This document shows positions 35,615 to 48,400 of a DNA stretch of 64,000 nt, piece by piece. Positions within the stretch are counted from its first letter, which is position 1; every line of letters starts with the position of its first letter. The stretch is from assembly GCA_025617745.1 (NCBI GenBank), contig CM046858.1:47381197-47445196 (forward strand), given 5' to 3'. The translations under genes were made by a program, and so were the position numbers. The notes under the pieces are model-generated. The model was not told where the DNA came from. It ran no database searches and was given only the letters and a program-made list of their open reading frames with translations. This DNA is from Heliocidaris erythrogramma (lineage: Eukaryota > Echinodermata > Echinoidea > Camarodonta > Echinometridae).

Positions 35615-35940
35615 ATTGCCACGATGATCGAGTCTGTCACACATACTGAAAGAACAAATACCAAAATGAAACAAATGTAAACTGATTAAACATAGATTTT
35701 TATCCCCCCCCCCCCCCATGAGACTGTCACATATACTGCTGAAAAAAAATTAGAAATAGACAAAGTATCAAAACAAATCAAAAAAAAAAAAAAAATCCAT
35801 TAACTCAACAAAAGCAAGTGAATTAGTATAAATTACGAGGTGCATAATATGTCCGGCCCGCCAGAAGTGTATATTTGTGGAATGGCATTAATATATGTAA
35901 TTTCTGATAGATCCTTCTAGATAAATGTATGAAATTACTA
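35615..35940 (-). repeat. Right terminal inverted repeat of the Merlin element
   Basis: Inverted copy of the left repeat, including the poly-A/T tract and the two gtgtgacag-type half-repeats, with a poly-C tract at 35705-35717 not present on the left. Confidence 0.7.
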
Positions 35941-35998
35941 TCAAATTCACTTCTGATTTCTCCCAACAGAAGACAAACTTCCTCGATGTCACAGTCAG

Positions 35999-36197
35999 TA
36001 ATTTTACCAAAAAATCCAAAAAAGATCATAAGAAATTTCCGAGAACTCACCAGTGTTTGTGTGTATCCATTGTCATGATTGTCATGCCATTGTCATGCAT
36101 ATCTGCATGACAAGAGGAGGCATGGATACACACAAACACTGGTGAGTTCTCGGAAATTTCTTATGATCTTTTTGGATTTTTTGGTAAAATTACGAAC
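35999..36197. mobile_element. Long hairpin next to the Merlin right end
   Basis: About 75-bp arms (gtaattttaccaaaaaatcc, gaaatttccgagaactcacc and cagtgtttgtgtgtatcca) are repeated inverted around a ~47-bp spacer rich in tgtcatg. Confidence 0.85.
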
Positions 36198-36439
36198 GAT
36201 CAAAAAGACATTCTAATTCTAAACGTTTTCCTAGGAGGAAATGCTGTGGCGAAGGAGCTGTCGGTCGCGGAAGCCAATCCTGGCTAGTCACACTCACATA
36301 TATCTAGTAACAAAGACGGCCCGGCAAAGACCGAGACCTAACGCAAGGGATCTCCGCCGCGGACGGAGCGGCGGAGCTCCCTCGTCTGACTTCGAGTAAA
36401 CCGAGCCCGAGACGCAACAGCTCAACTTTTCCGACGTAC

Positions 36440-36615
36440 CTTTTACCGATGTCTGCATTATTAGAAACTCCATGAACTCTTATGGCTATTTGAACTGCTT
36501 TTAACTGCCTTTTAAATTCACCATATAAAACTGGATCTTCCATTTGTTTTTCTATATTTTTAAAAACTTTTTTCAGAACAGATAACGACTCTCGATCTTC
36601 CACACGTTCTTCAGT
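36440..36615 (-). CDS. Unassigned putative exon (58 codons)
   Basis: A ttactcag acceptor and an AAAAG|GTACGT donor bracket an open, lysine/glutamate-rich frame. It includes RESLSVLKKVFKNIEKQMED and GEFKRQLKAVQIAIRVHG. It looks like a helical coding segment, but I do not recognise the protein and no partner exon was found. It could belong to a gene outside the window, to the unlocated 5' end of a minus-strand gene, or to a transposon. Confidence 0.35.
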
Positions 36616-36664
36616 CTGAGTAAGGTGTCATTGACAAAGCAAACAAAATGGGAAAATATGTCCA

Positions 36665-36699
<35 letters not shown>

Positions 36700-36707
36700 C
36701 CCGCGTC

Positions 36708-38038
36708 TTTTTTTTTTGTAACCAAGCCTAGGCAGATTTCGAATTTTTTCATGAATATTCATGACGCAGGGTCGGGAAACGGTTCCGATTGGTCTTCATG
36801 AAAGCACGGTCGCCGGTGGGGGAAAAAAGTCCCTGGCCTGCGCACGTACACATATTATGATCGTATGTGTTCAACGTGTAGGCGCCTAGCCTACGTTTTT
36901 GCACTGAATCTATTATCGATCTAAGCTAGATCTTAAGAGTTGGACTTGCCTCCACGTATCCCTCAAAATGCTGGCCTAATAATAGACGTGTGGTAGACCC
37001 AACTTCAAAATGGAATCGGAATGTGATGGTGTGATATCATCAAATTTGCAGCTATGTCTAGCCAAGACTCTAACTACTCTAGATCTACTCTAACTTGACC
37101 AATTTTGTTACAATTTTCAATTTCAGTTAAGTTTAGATTAAGTGAATGCTATTTTAAGGTCAATGAGCATGATGAGTTAGACCTAGATCTAATCAGTACT
37201 AGTAAATGATTGATGATGGGGGTAGATCTACATCTAGATGATTTTAGATCTACCTACAATAACTAGTTACGCACTTTGTTTTCATCAGCTAAAAGGTCAC
37301 CAAAATAATTTGTTTTCTTGGTACTAACGTTAGTACTACTATTGGAACGTTAGTAGTAGTCTGCTTCTTTCAGTCCTGAAGACTCTTGCAGTTCTTCTAA
37401 CTCAGGGCAATGTGCGTTACAGGAGCAGGGTGCAAGTGCTCATTACAGTGTGCATGCAAGGAAATTTAATTTCTAACGTGAACAGTAAGACTCTAACGTT
37501 GTTTGACCTAGCCTAGAGTCTGTGTCTTGATTCTGCATATTGTTGTAAAGTTCATTTGTGGAGAACATTACGATGGGCAATTGTCAATATACGCATAGCC
37601 CAGCTAGGCCTACGGTAGACCTATTTTCAGAGTAATGCCAGTGTCAGTGTCAATTTTGGTCGGAAAAGGAGGGTGTCCTCAAAAGAGCTAATTAGATCTA
37701 CGCACATGCAATAAATTAATGCAAAACTTGATTTTGAAATTGACTGCTCAATCCAATTTTTTACGTGTCACATTGCATAGGTGGGGTGAATATGTTGAGA
37801 ATTAAACAATAATACATGAACGTAGGCTAGCTAGGCGCGCGCCTACACGTTGAACACACACGATCGAAATATAGCGCTGCACGTAATATGCGTACGTACG
37901 TGCAGGCCAGGGACTTTTTTCCCCCACCGGCGACCGTGCTTTCATGAAGACCAATCGGAACCGTTTTCCGACCCTGCGTCATGAATATTCATGAAAAAAT
38001 GCGAAATCTGCCTAGGCTTGGTTACGAAAAAAAAATAC
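36708..38038. mobile_element. 1.3-kb fold-back transposon, non-autonomous
   Basis: 36708-36897 is repeated inverted at 37819-38038 (gtaaccaagcctaggcagat, catgaatattcatgacgcag, ccgattggtcttcatgaaag). The interior is AT-rich with no coding frame. Poly-C tracts flank both ends, including one of over 30 bases at 36665. Confidence 0.85.
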
Positions 38039-38055
38039 GCCCCCCGCCCCCACCC

Positions 38056-39438
38056 CCTCCTGTTTTAAAATTGTATTCACTATGCTGTATTTTCGTTCAA
38101 GAATAAAAATGCCTTCTTTTTAACGCCCTGCATCTACCAGTAATTTGATTTTGACCTATTATGTCTCTTTCTTGAGCAAGTGTTCTCAACACGATCAATA
38201 AGGTGATGTTGAAAAAATAGGACCTCTAAAAATAATTGACTAATTTTCCCTGTATAGTGTAATTTACGTATTTTGCAGTGTTTATCAGTCGAATATCTAG
38301 GAAAACAAGGAGACCGGACCCAGCGCTAAACTTGCGCCCCTGTCAAAATATCTGGAACTCTATTTTGGGTTGGGACACAATAAAAGAGAGGCAAGTTGAC
38401 AAACCTTCATTTGTGTGCCCCCTCTTATACTCAATCCTGGATCCGCCCCTGGAGTACACAGTACAGATATCATAATCAATAACAATTTCAATTTAATCAA
38501 GAGTGAAAATTACATTAGTCAATAGAAAAGGCAGTATCATGGGAAACCTAACAAAAAGCACAGCTTGTTAAAAGTAGGTTCCCCAATTACAGAGAATTAC
38601 AATATATGTATGTAATTATGTATACATATACAGATATGGCAGTAAAGAGACGAGACAAGATATGCGTGAAAAAAAATAAATACACACTAAACTTCACCAA
38701 CATCAAAATCAAATAAGCTTACAGTATAAGCAGATAAATTTCAGCCTATTGGGTTTATAGTATACTAGAGTAGAAAATCCAGATGCACATCGTAGTGAGT
38801 ATGTGTAAGTATAGGATCAAAAAGATGTCTTGAAAGAAGGGTTTGTTTTTATGTTTAGACACAGGCAGAAAAAACAAATACAATTGTTATTGTTGTATAC
38901 AGGGACGTCACAGGGACATGGGTTCACCATTTATTCCAACCAGGCAGGGATTCAGAAAAAAATAGCAACAATTAACAAAATTGTCTTATAAACAAAAATA
39001 AAAGTGTCTCTAAATTGTTCTATTTGCCAACAAGGGTAAAAGGGATACCGAAAGCAATAATAATTGTCCACTTGCGCCCCCCCCCCCTCCCCCTTTGCGA
39101 CTCCCGGTTTTGAGCTTCAGTGATATTAGATCGAAATTGATGTGCAAATAACTAACGTAGATTATAAATTATTGAAAAGCGTGTGCATGCGCGCGCTTGT
39201 ACGTGCATGCTCCTGCATCCAATTATTGCCCTGTCTCTTTTGCCCCGTTTTTTTCCACCAATCCGGCACCGATCTCGCTCCAAAATCCCTCTATCATTCA
39301 CCATGCCCTGCGCTACCACTACCAGCAAATCATTTTTCGCTGTTCCGAGAACACTTTTCGGACTTTAATCTTCTTGGTGGAATCACTGCTTATCTGGAAC
39401 AAAATATAACCATTATTAAACCTATTTCATTCTTCGTC
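38056..39438. other. Upstream region of the channel gene; no gene recognised
   Basis: Has a partial poly-C-MITE-like end (cctggatccgcccctg near 38440) and a poly-C tract near 39080. No clear core promoter was identified. Confidence 0.5.
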
Positions 39439-39490
39439 ATGGATAAACTGTCCATTGTTCTAATATGTATGTCTTTTATCTTGCATATTG
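39439..39490 (+). CDS. LGIC exon 1: signal peptide
   Basis: Encodes MDKLSIVLICMSFILHI, a hydrophobic signal peptide, then splits a codon at G|GTGAGT. The ATG was chosen because the hydrophobic core follows it directly; the frame is open further upstream. Confidence 0.7.
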
Positions 39491-42400
39491 GTGAGTAAAA
39501 AGTTAAGATTATATCCTTATTTTGATTGTTTTATCAACTGTGGTCAGTAGAATTATGCTGTCATCACGAATATTTTAATCAGAAAATTGTTCTAGCATAC
39601 GTTTGAATGTGATATTATCATTTCATTCCAGAGGACTATATTATATATATTACCTTTTGTCGATAATGTCCGCATTGATATAAAGAGCGTTCAATCATTT
39701 TCTTCCTCTTTTCATTCATTGATAATAAATGAATATATCTAATACCATCCAGATTAGACATTTTATGCCAAATATATCTTAATATTTGTGCATGGTCAAT
39801 AAATTTCGAATTCAATTGAACTGAAGGTACTTGTATGCATAATGGCGTAGCCGTGTTCCCCATCAATACATTTTGAATGGAATTAAATTGAATTGAAGAT
39901 ATATAGTATTTGAATGCGCAGTGTCATAACCGTGTACGCTCCCCCACCCTGATAGCAGAAAGTGTTAAAAATGACGTGATATTTACTTCGTGGTTTTCGT
40001 CTTTTTTACGTCCTGTAATTACGTCAATAAAACGACAACTTGCACCAACGCAAGGCGTCAAGAGGACGTCTTATTTTGACGTCATCTGTACACTGTAAAA
40101 AATGAAGTGCTGTATATAGCACTTTTTGAGGGCATGCATAGGGACAGCGTGCTATTTCAGCACTTTCATGAAGCTGGAGCAGCTCCTTAAACTGCTAAAC
40201 ATTCATTTAAAAAAAATGACTTTGGCGAGCCTCGAACCAGGGTCCGCTGATCGAGAATTGCTGGCATTACCGCTAGACTAACTCACATCGTACGATTTAG
40301 AGCAGATTATTGTTACATAGTGAATTTACGGCACCACATAGTTCATGTTATCTACTTGACTCCCATGACTAAACTGGATTGCAAGAAGCATTCGTTAGTC
40401 CATCGGTAACGTCAGCGCCTCTCAATCAGCGGAACCTGGTTCGAGGCTCGCCACGGTCACATTTTTGTTTTGCTGGTAAATTAGCACACTACAAGAGCTA
40501 TAAACAGCATTTCAGGTGCAGTCACTATACATGCCCCTAAAAGTAGCACTTTAGTTTTTACAGTGTACAAGACGTAGAGATGACGTCAAAATAAGACGTC
40601 CTCTTGACGTCTTGCGTTGGTGCAAGTTGTCGTCTTGTTGACGTAATTACAGGACGTAAAAAAGACGAAAACCACGACGTAAATATCACGTCATTTTTTA
40701 ACACTTTCTGCTATCAGGGCATCGATAGTTTAAATTGTTTAAAGTGATCCAGTGTATCTAAGCTTTCAAATGACCTTTTTTTCAATCCATGATAACCTTT
40801 AATTTATTTTAACGGCCTTCTAACTTCTTCTCTCGTGATAACTAAAAACTCTTTGCCCGTTTGTTCATTGCACCATTCACCTGCATAAGGTGCACACTCT
40901 GTTTTTCGCGAATAGCAAATGAACTCAAATTTACTGACCTTAAAGCCTAAAAATAAGAGAAAGAAGGATACGTCTGTTGAAAATTACCAAGGTAGTTGAT
41001 AGTAGACTTTCAAAAAATGAGATAGCTTCCCAAATAAATAATGACCATTTTGAATGACTCAGTAAAATGGCTTAGCTTAAAAAAGGATGCGGATGAAGCC
41101 AAGATTGTGTTATCATGGCAAATAAAATATCATAAATTTAGCTTGTAATAAGCCCTTTCTTGAGTCTGAGTTGACTTTAACACATTATTTCTATTCAAAT
41201 GCACAACATCAATTGAAAAGAACTCAGCAATTGCTTTCCAACTGAAGTAACTAATGCATAATTGGTTTGACCCAAACTTGGTACAAGAGGATTTTGACAA
41301 ATTTTTTTGAAAAGCTTGCTGCTCAGTCATCCGAGACAGCAAAGAAATGAATAAGGTATCATTACACAGAATATGAGTTGCTCTTTACTATGAAATAAAT
41401 TTCAAGCTCATAGAGGTTATTAATTTTTAATTAGAAGCTACCAAAGTTGGGTATACTTTGTTTTAGATACGTACTCTATTTCAAAAAATCAGTCGTGAAA
41501 CTGGAATAAAATCACTCATTTATAATCACGCGGGAAATAAGGAAACAAGAACCCTCCTTAAAGGGATACTCAACCGCAGATTGTGGACGTTTTTTATGCC
41601 GCGAGAGGGCACCGTGATCGTTACCTGATCATGCCGTTGCCCCGCGGGGCGCAAACTTCGGTCAGACTGGTCACCGCACAACATGCACGCTCCGCCTGAG
41701 CTCGAGCTCTCGTGCGAGATTCGTTCGGCTTCGTGCAATCCGAAATGTAATCCCAGCAGTCCGACGGACGGGTTCGACGCACAGACTTTGTGTACCAGTG
41801 AACGGGGCTTACGCAATCATGACTTTCCCCACGGCCGCCCGGTGGCGTATCCCTTTAACATAAAACGTGGCGATGGCGATATCCGACTGTTATCGATTTC
41901 CGTCTGCAAATTCGTAGGCTTTTCTAGTAATCTGGGATGTAAATAAAGGTTAAGAAAATCGTTATGAAGATGTCTTTATCAAAACAGTGTACTCACAGAC
42001 ACCCCCGCCCCTTCTCCTTGTAACATGCATGCCTTGAAAACATCAATTGTTCTATTTATTCTCCACCTAATTCGAAGTCGAGAGATTGTAATTTCCTGTC
42101 CAGATGAGAAACGGTGGAGGATTTAACGAGATTTCTCCTTTAATTTCTTTTCCCTATTGATGTTGAATTAACGCTCTTGCCCCCAATCCATTAACCCATT
42201 TTCAGGAATCAATCGTTTAGTATGGCATTCAAACTCAGCAATTATCCTTACCTTTATTTACACTAATAAATTCAAGTGATTTGAGGAAATGAGCTTCGGT
42301 CAGTTTTAGGCGCATGGATTTTTGGGATTAGAAGTGTCAATTATGTTACAATTACTGTTCATTATCTTGCTGGCACCCAAATATCGTCACACGGATGAAT

Positions 42401-45400
42401 TATTATTTGTCATACAAATTTCGAGTCCAGTATTCATTGTTTGTCTTCTTCTGTTTTAAATGTCAATTCTATATGCTTTTGCCTGGTCAAACGAGGCTAT
42501 TTGGGAGGGTTTATTTTCATGATATTTTATGGGCCTCTTTCATAAAGATGCTGAAACGAGCAAGGGAAATGGAAGTCACCAAGGTGAAGAAGGGCGCCTC
42601 ATACGTAACTTACTGGATACTGGCTATGACGTCAGAGAAAGACCTTTCGTTCAAGATGGCGGGCCAGTCCTCTTCAACTTAACGCTTTATCTTCTTGCAA
42701 TTTCAGACCTAGTAAATAATCAACTTTGTTCCAGCTAAAATTATGAATCAGGCTTTTCTAAACGAAAAATACATGGTGTATAAACCGTATTAAGTTTATA
42801 GAACTAGTCAAACTATGATATTGTATAAGTTGTATAAACCTATAGTCAAACTATCATAATTTGAATAAATTACAAAATATACTTATTGTTTGAAACTGAC
42901 TAATCGTTTAGATTCTAGAGTAAAATCCAACAACAGCCATCAACGTTTGATAATATCGATCCATGTTATAATCGTAATGATAGGAATAAATTAAGGAAAA
43001 TAGCCATAATTAATCAACAGTGCAAAAGCATCTACTTTTCCACAGTATCTCCTTATGAATTATATGAATATAATTAAACACACGAAGGCCATCAATTGTT
43101 TATTTGATTTTAACTTAACGTCTTTGAATAACAAGTTACATCATGATCGAATAAGATTGCACATTCGTTTTACACATAGGTCCAGTAAAATATCATCATT
43201 GCACTATCAAAGGCTTACACATACAGTACTTGCCTATTTTTTTCCTCTGTAGAGAGAGAGTCATTATTGATGGAATTATTGATAGAATTATTCTTATATT
43301 CTTTCTTTCTATAGGACCCTAGGACTCAGGTTTTGTCTGGAATCTCTTGGTTTGTGGTGGTAAGTGTTCATTAGTCGGGATGGGGTCTGGGGGCGTTTCA
43401 TGAAGTGTCTTCTCGGTGATTTTTACCGACAAATTTGCTCTCAGCCAATCAGATGCAAGGATTTCAGTAGCTTATAACAGTTATTGTAAATTGTCAGTGA
43501 AAACAAGTTTCCCTGGGGAGCATTTCATCAAGCACTTTGTCAGTGATTTTTACCGACAACTGTTATAAGCTACTGAAATCCCGTGCATCTGATTGGCTGA
43601 GAGCAAATTTGTCGGTAAAAATCACTGACAAAACACTTGATGAAAAGCTCCCCTGGCAAGTTACTGAATGGATGACCTATAAGGAGGCTAGGGCATTAAG
43701 GGAGCGGACTCAATTTGGGTGGTCCTGGGAGGAGGAATGAAAGCATCTTCTCCCGTTTTCCACTTCTCCCTTTCAATCTCCTTCTCCCTTCCTTTATTCC
43801 CTTGTTTCTTTGTTTTTCAGTCGATTTGAGGGACTTGCCCCTTGCCCCCTGTGCGTATACTCCACTGTAGTATTTAATTAGAACTTTCATTCTTTCACCT
43901 GCTAGGATTGTACGATGATATTCCGATTACTTTTTTATATATATTTTAATTACTTTGCATAAAGTAAAACCACGCGCGAATGTCTAGTAATGAGGGATTG
44001 TTAATTTGAAAACAATGTTCGTTCATCTGATGCATTAACCCAAAATTTGTTTTTCCGACGCCACTTTAATATTTAATGAGAACTTTGATATTTTCTACTG
44101 CTATAGGACTGGTACGATAACAGACTGGCCTGGGATCCCAGGCACTATGCTGGCATTGGATCTTTCACTGTCAACATCGATCAAACATGGTCACCAAAAT
44201 TATACCTTCAAAACACGTGAGTATTGTGTTGTCAATATCCACTTATATGCTCCACAATCCGATAATTGGTATAAAATCCAAACACAACAAAATGTGGAAC
44301 GAAACGATCAATAATTGAATGATGTACTTTAATCCTTTAATTGATGTAGAAACATTAACCTGAAAGTTTGTTTTTCCAAAGCCTTATTCATCGAAAGGTT
44401 TGATATTCAGAATATGCCTTTTCATTCTGAGGATTCATTTCTATGGACAAGAACCATCGAATTAATGAACCGCTCTCTATGAATAAAAGTGTTCGGATTC
44501 AGATTCTAGCCATGGCACTAAGGTCCTTCTGCTGCATATTAATCAACATTCGCCAATCTGCCTTCATCCATGAAAGAATGGGAATCCATAAATATTGTAA
44601 AAAGACGTGATTGCCAATTTTGACATTTTCACGGATGGATGAACAGGGCAATAGGAATATTTTCTCTTAGGACTGGAGACGGCATTGTTTCATAAATTTG
44701 ATTGAACCAATGTCATGAATGCGAACCCATGCACTTATACAAGTGTATATAAAGATGCTGATAATTAAAAATTCGATCACACCCTGCAGATTGTAGTCAA
44801 TCTATTATATTGGAAGAAGGTCAATTAACTTGAAAATAATATTGAAAAACTTATTTCTAAAATATGACTTAATCCATTGTCAGAATATTATCTATTATAA
44901 ACGTAATACCTCACTTAATTAACCTGATTCACAATCGCTGTATTGATACTATCCAGTCCACACTAATGGAACAAACAAAAGAATATTTGCACTGAGCACC
45001 AGAAAGCGCGGCATCTAGTGAATGCTTAGATAATTTGGCGCAATCCAAATTATAATCAGGATTACGCCAAAATGAGCAACCACTATTAATGGGGTATAGT
45101 GATCATGTGATGCAAGTGGGATCTATTTGATGTAAGAGCTGGTCGTTTCACTATCCAATACATTAGTCTTGATGGCTTACATTAGATATTCTAAAAAGCT
45201 CTATGGATTAGTTTTCACTCAGGACGTCCTTGAATTTAGCCGTTACTATCCGGTGATGGAAGTTCAAGAGAGATGATTATTATTTAAAACTATGACGTCA
45301 ATTTGTGATTTACGTATTCGCATATTAAATATAGGAAATTACATCAGCATGTGTAAGAGTGATAATTTCCATGGTGATGTTTTTGTTCTGCGGTGTAAAC

Positions 45401-48400
45401 ATTGATTGGCTTTCTGTCAGTGACATCCATTTAATGCTAACAATTACAATGTTTTTATTCCCTTATTTTATGTTTGTTATGACTACATAGTGTACTCGAT
45501 CAGCCTGTGAATCCCATTCAGCATGACGTCAGTCAGACGTATATCAGCTATGATGGTCACGTGCATCTAGAATCACCATTGTTGCATCATACGTCATGTG
45601 ACTTAAATCTTCAAAAGTTTCCCTTTGATGAACAAGAGTGCTGGTTAGTAGTTTATGAAACATTCTTGACATTCATGGTATATTGTTGTTGTTATTATTA
45701 TTATCATTATTATTATTATCATTAATATTATTATTATTAGTAGTAGTAGTATCATTATTGTTGTTATTACTATTATTACCATTATTACTATTACTACCGC
45801 CTCGTTCAGCCCCCCCCCCCCCCCCCCCCCCCATTCAGCCACTTACAAAAAATCGAGAGCGAAAAAGCGGGGGAAGTGGGAGAAAAGGGCCTAACCGCCT
45901 CGTAACCTCGATTAATAATGCTCGGGCAGAGCCACTTAAGAGAAGCGCATCTTTTACGTTCCATTAACTTAATTGAAAATGTACTACCACCGGTGTACTA
46001 GGCCTACTTCTACCATTTAATGTCAGGCGCGGATCCAGAGGGGGGCGCAAGGGGCGTGCGCCCGCTGTTTTGTCTGACAAAATATGTCCCCGGACCCCCT
46101 AGATGGCCGTTTGGCTTCGTCAAACGGAGGGTTCCTCTGTGTGCGCCCCCCTCCCCCCCCCCCCCCCCCCCTTTCTGAAAATCTTGTTCGCCCCTGAATG
46201 TAACAATGTATTTTCAATCTACTTCGCCAGCTTTAGTGCAATCTCCACCCTCTATTCCTCTCCCTCTTTCTCACTCTCTCTCTCTTCTCTCTCACACACA
46301 CCCACACACCTTTTATATCACCCTCTTTCTCTCAACTTTTGCACTTATGATTATTTGGTAGTATTGCTTTACATTTATATTAATAAACAATGGTTCAACT
46401 GCACTAATTATTTGTTGTATCGTATACTGCTATGTATACCTATAGCTACATGTAATGTTTTAATTTTTTATATGTGATATTCTCTGCAATTCGGCCTTTG
46501 GCCGCAATGGATTTTTATCTTCCAATATGTTTATATATTCTCATTTGTATTTGGATATTGAAATAATAAACCTTTTATTGAATTGAAATAAATTGAATTG
46601 AATTGATAATTGTCTGTTGGCGTGCATGCAATGAGCACAGATAGGCTTTAGAGGTACGTTACTATAAGTGGTTAAATGCTAAAATATGAATAACTTCAAT
46701 GAACGGATGAACTAAATTGCATGATTCAAACACTCCTGATGATGACAATATTACCTGTTACCACTAATTATACGTGTCGTTTGAGTAAAAAAAAGGGGGT
46801 GAAGTCATCATGTTTTGAGATTTAAAGAAAAGGGAAGTGCAAAGAACAATTATTCAAGATGGATCCATGCACACATCTTTGGTATAGTGTGTTGAAATAA
46901 AATAAATGTTCAAAGAACTTGGAATGAGTATTAATAATGATTTACAAATCCCGGTGGGTAGAGTCAGACGTACCTTGTCACCATCATGTCAACAACAAAA
47001 AAGGAATTTCAGGATAAGACTTTCCAAGAAAAAAATATGAATTTCGAAACTGGTCCCCTACAATGTAGGACTACTTGGCATCATTTGATAGGCCTCTACA
47101 CCACGTGACCAAGGAGTCAAAATCACTAAATCACGACATCATATAAGAACATTTCGGTTGTATATTACACAAAATTTGTCTTTATTTCTTTTTGTAACTC
47201 ATTTGTGTTTTTTTTCTTTCATAATACAGGCTGCTGTTCACGATGCAGAACACACCCATCCACTTGGTCAAATTAGACTCAAGTTACGCCGTTGTTACAA
47301 ACCCAAACATAAGCGCCGAATATAACATCATTAGCTCCGGGACACGTTCCGATTACGTCACTCTCCCTGGAAACATCACTTATGAACAAATGGATATAGG
47401 ATTCAAACTCGAGAGACTGCCCAGGTTCTATGTTCAGAATGTGACGTCACCGATAACCTGCCTTAGCTGGCTATCTATTGTCATTTTCATCATTCCCGCC
47501 AAAAGTGGAGAGCGCCTCTCGGCCGCCGTTTCTCTCGTTCTTGGTTTGACCGTGTTCCAGATCGTCATCACAGATAACATGCCGAAAAACTCAAGAGGTA
47601 ATTGTTTTAGGTTGTGCCCAATCGATGTAATTTATGATAATATGAGTAAAGCTGGCGCACACCAGGCGTCATTTCTATTGCGTCATTATCTGCGCTAATC
47701 AAGCTTGTGAAGGCAATTAACCCATTAGCCCATACGCCAGTTATTAAAATTATTGTTTGCACTATTTTTCATACAATCACCTGATCTACCTGAAAGACGG
47801 TATACCAAGGTGATATATCCATAATTCAGCGCTTTTGTAATTACATTGGCGTCGATGAATGAGTGGTCATTGGCGGATCCAGGAATTAGAAATAGAGGAT
47901 GGGGGGGGGGGGGGGGGCGCGCCAGCGGCGAGGGAGCGGAGGGTGTGGGAGGTGGGAGAGTTTTTTGTTTTAATCACGAAACAGAAAAATTAAAGGGGGC
48001 GCGCGCCCTTGGGGCCCCTGCCTGGATCCGCAACTGCTGGTAATCAAGTTGGGAACCTTGGTTGAAAGTGCATTGGGAAGCGCTGGTCGACTGTTCAGAA
48101 GAGTACAAACATCGACATGAATTTGATGATCACTTTGCTTTGATTTACTGATTTCGCAGGGAAAACGGCCGTCATCATCTCCTACGTAAGCGAGTGTTTT
48201 ATCATCACCATAGTCGTAGCTATCATGTCCGCTATCGTCATCAACATCAGTCATCTGAAAGGCCGCATCCAGAACAAATTCATCCGGAGCGTCTTGTTGG
48301 ACTACATAGGACCGTGGTTTCTTGTTGGTGGGTGTGGCAAGAAGAAAGTTCCGGGTTCAAACCCAAATGAGAGCTTCAGTGACCTGGAGATGAAAGATGT

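Larger units (their letters stand above)
28747..35940 (+). mobile_element. Merlin-superfamily DNA transposon, ~7.2 kb
   Basis: Left DNA from about 28747 to 29160 reappears inverted at about 35615-35940 (share tttatctagaaggatct, gagttaatggattttt and atgtgacagactc). Between them lies an IS1595/ISXO2-type transposase gene, the hallmark of Merlin elements. The left repeat has about 75 bp not found in the right one. Exact termini and the expected 8-9 bp target duplication could not be fixed. The element holds a retrotransposon fragment at 31.4-33.9 kb. Confidence 0.75.
40091..40565. mobile_element. CACTG-ended palindromic element with tRNA-like arms
   Basis: Ends CACTGTAAAAA / TTTTTACAGTG, flanked by TA on both sides; it sits in the centre of another palindrome. 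Each arm holds a tRNA-like segment: 40222-40286 (minus) and 40391-40463 (plus), with A-box-like and GGTTCGAGGC B-box sequences. Confidence 0.8.
39947..40719. mobile_element. Palindromic element interrupted by a CACTG element
   Basis: Ends CCCTGATAGCAGAAAGTG and cactttctgctatcaggg. Arms of about 140 bp carry many gacgtc motifs. Removing 40091-40565 restores a ~300-bp near-perfect palindrome. Confidence 0.88.

Noticed and set aside
41558..41858. GC-rich block as a possible CpG-island exon
   Set aside because: Bounded by perfect 12-bp inverted repeats with TTAA; a MITE explains it.
43537..43740. 67-codon frame
   Set aside because: Reads through a hairpin MITE; no family similarity.
48340..48362. 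B-box-like gggttcaaaccc
   Set aside because: Lies within the channel exon 7 coding sequence; chance match.
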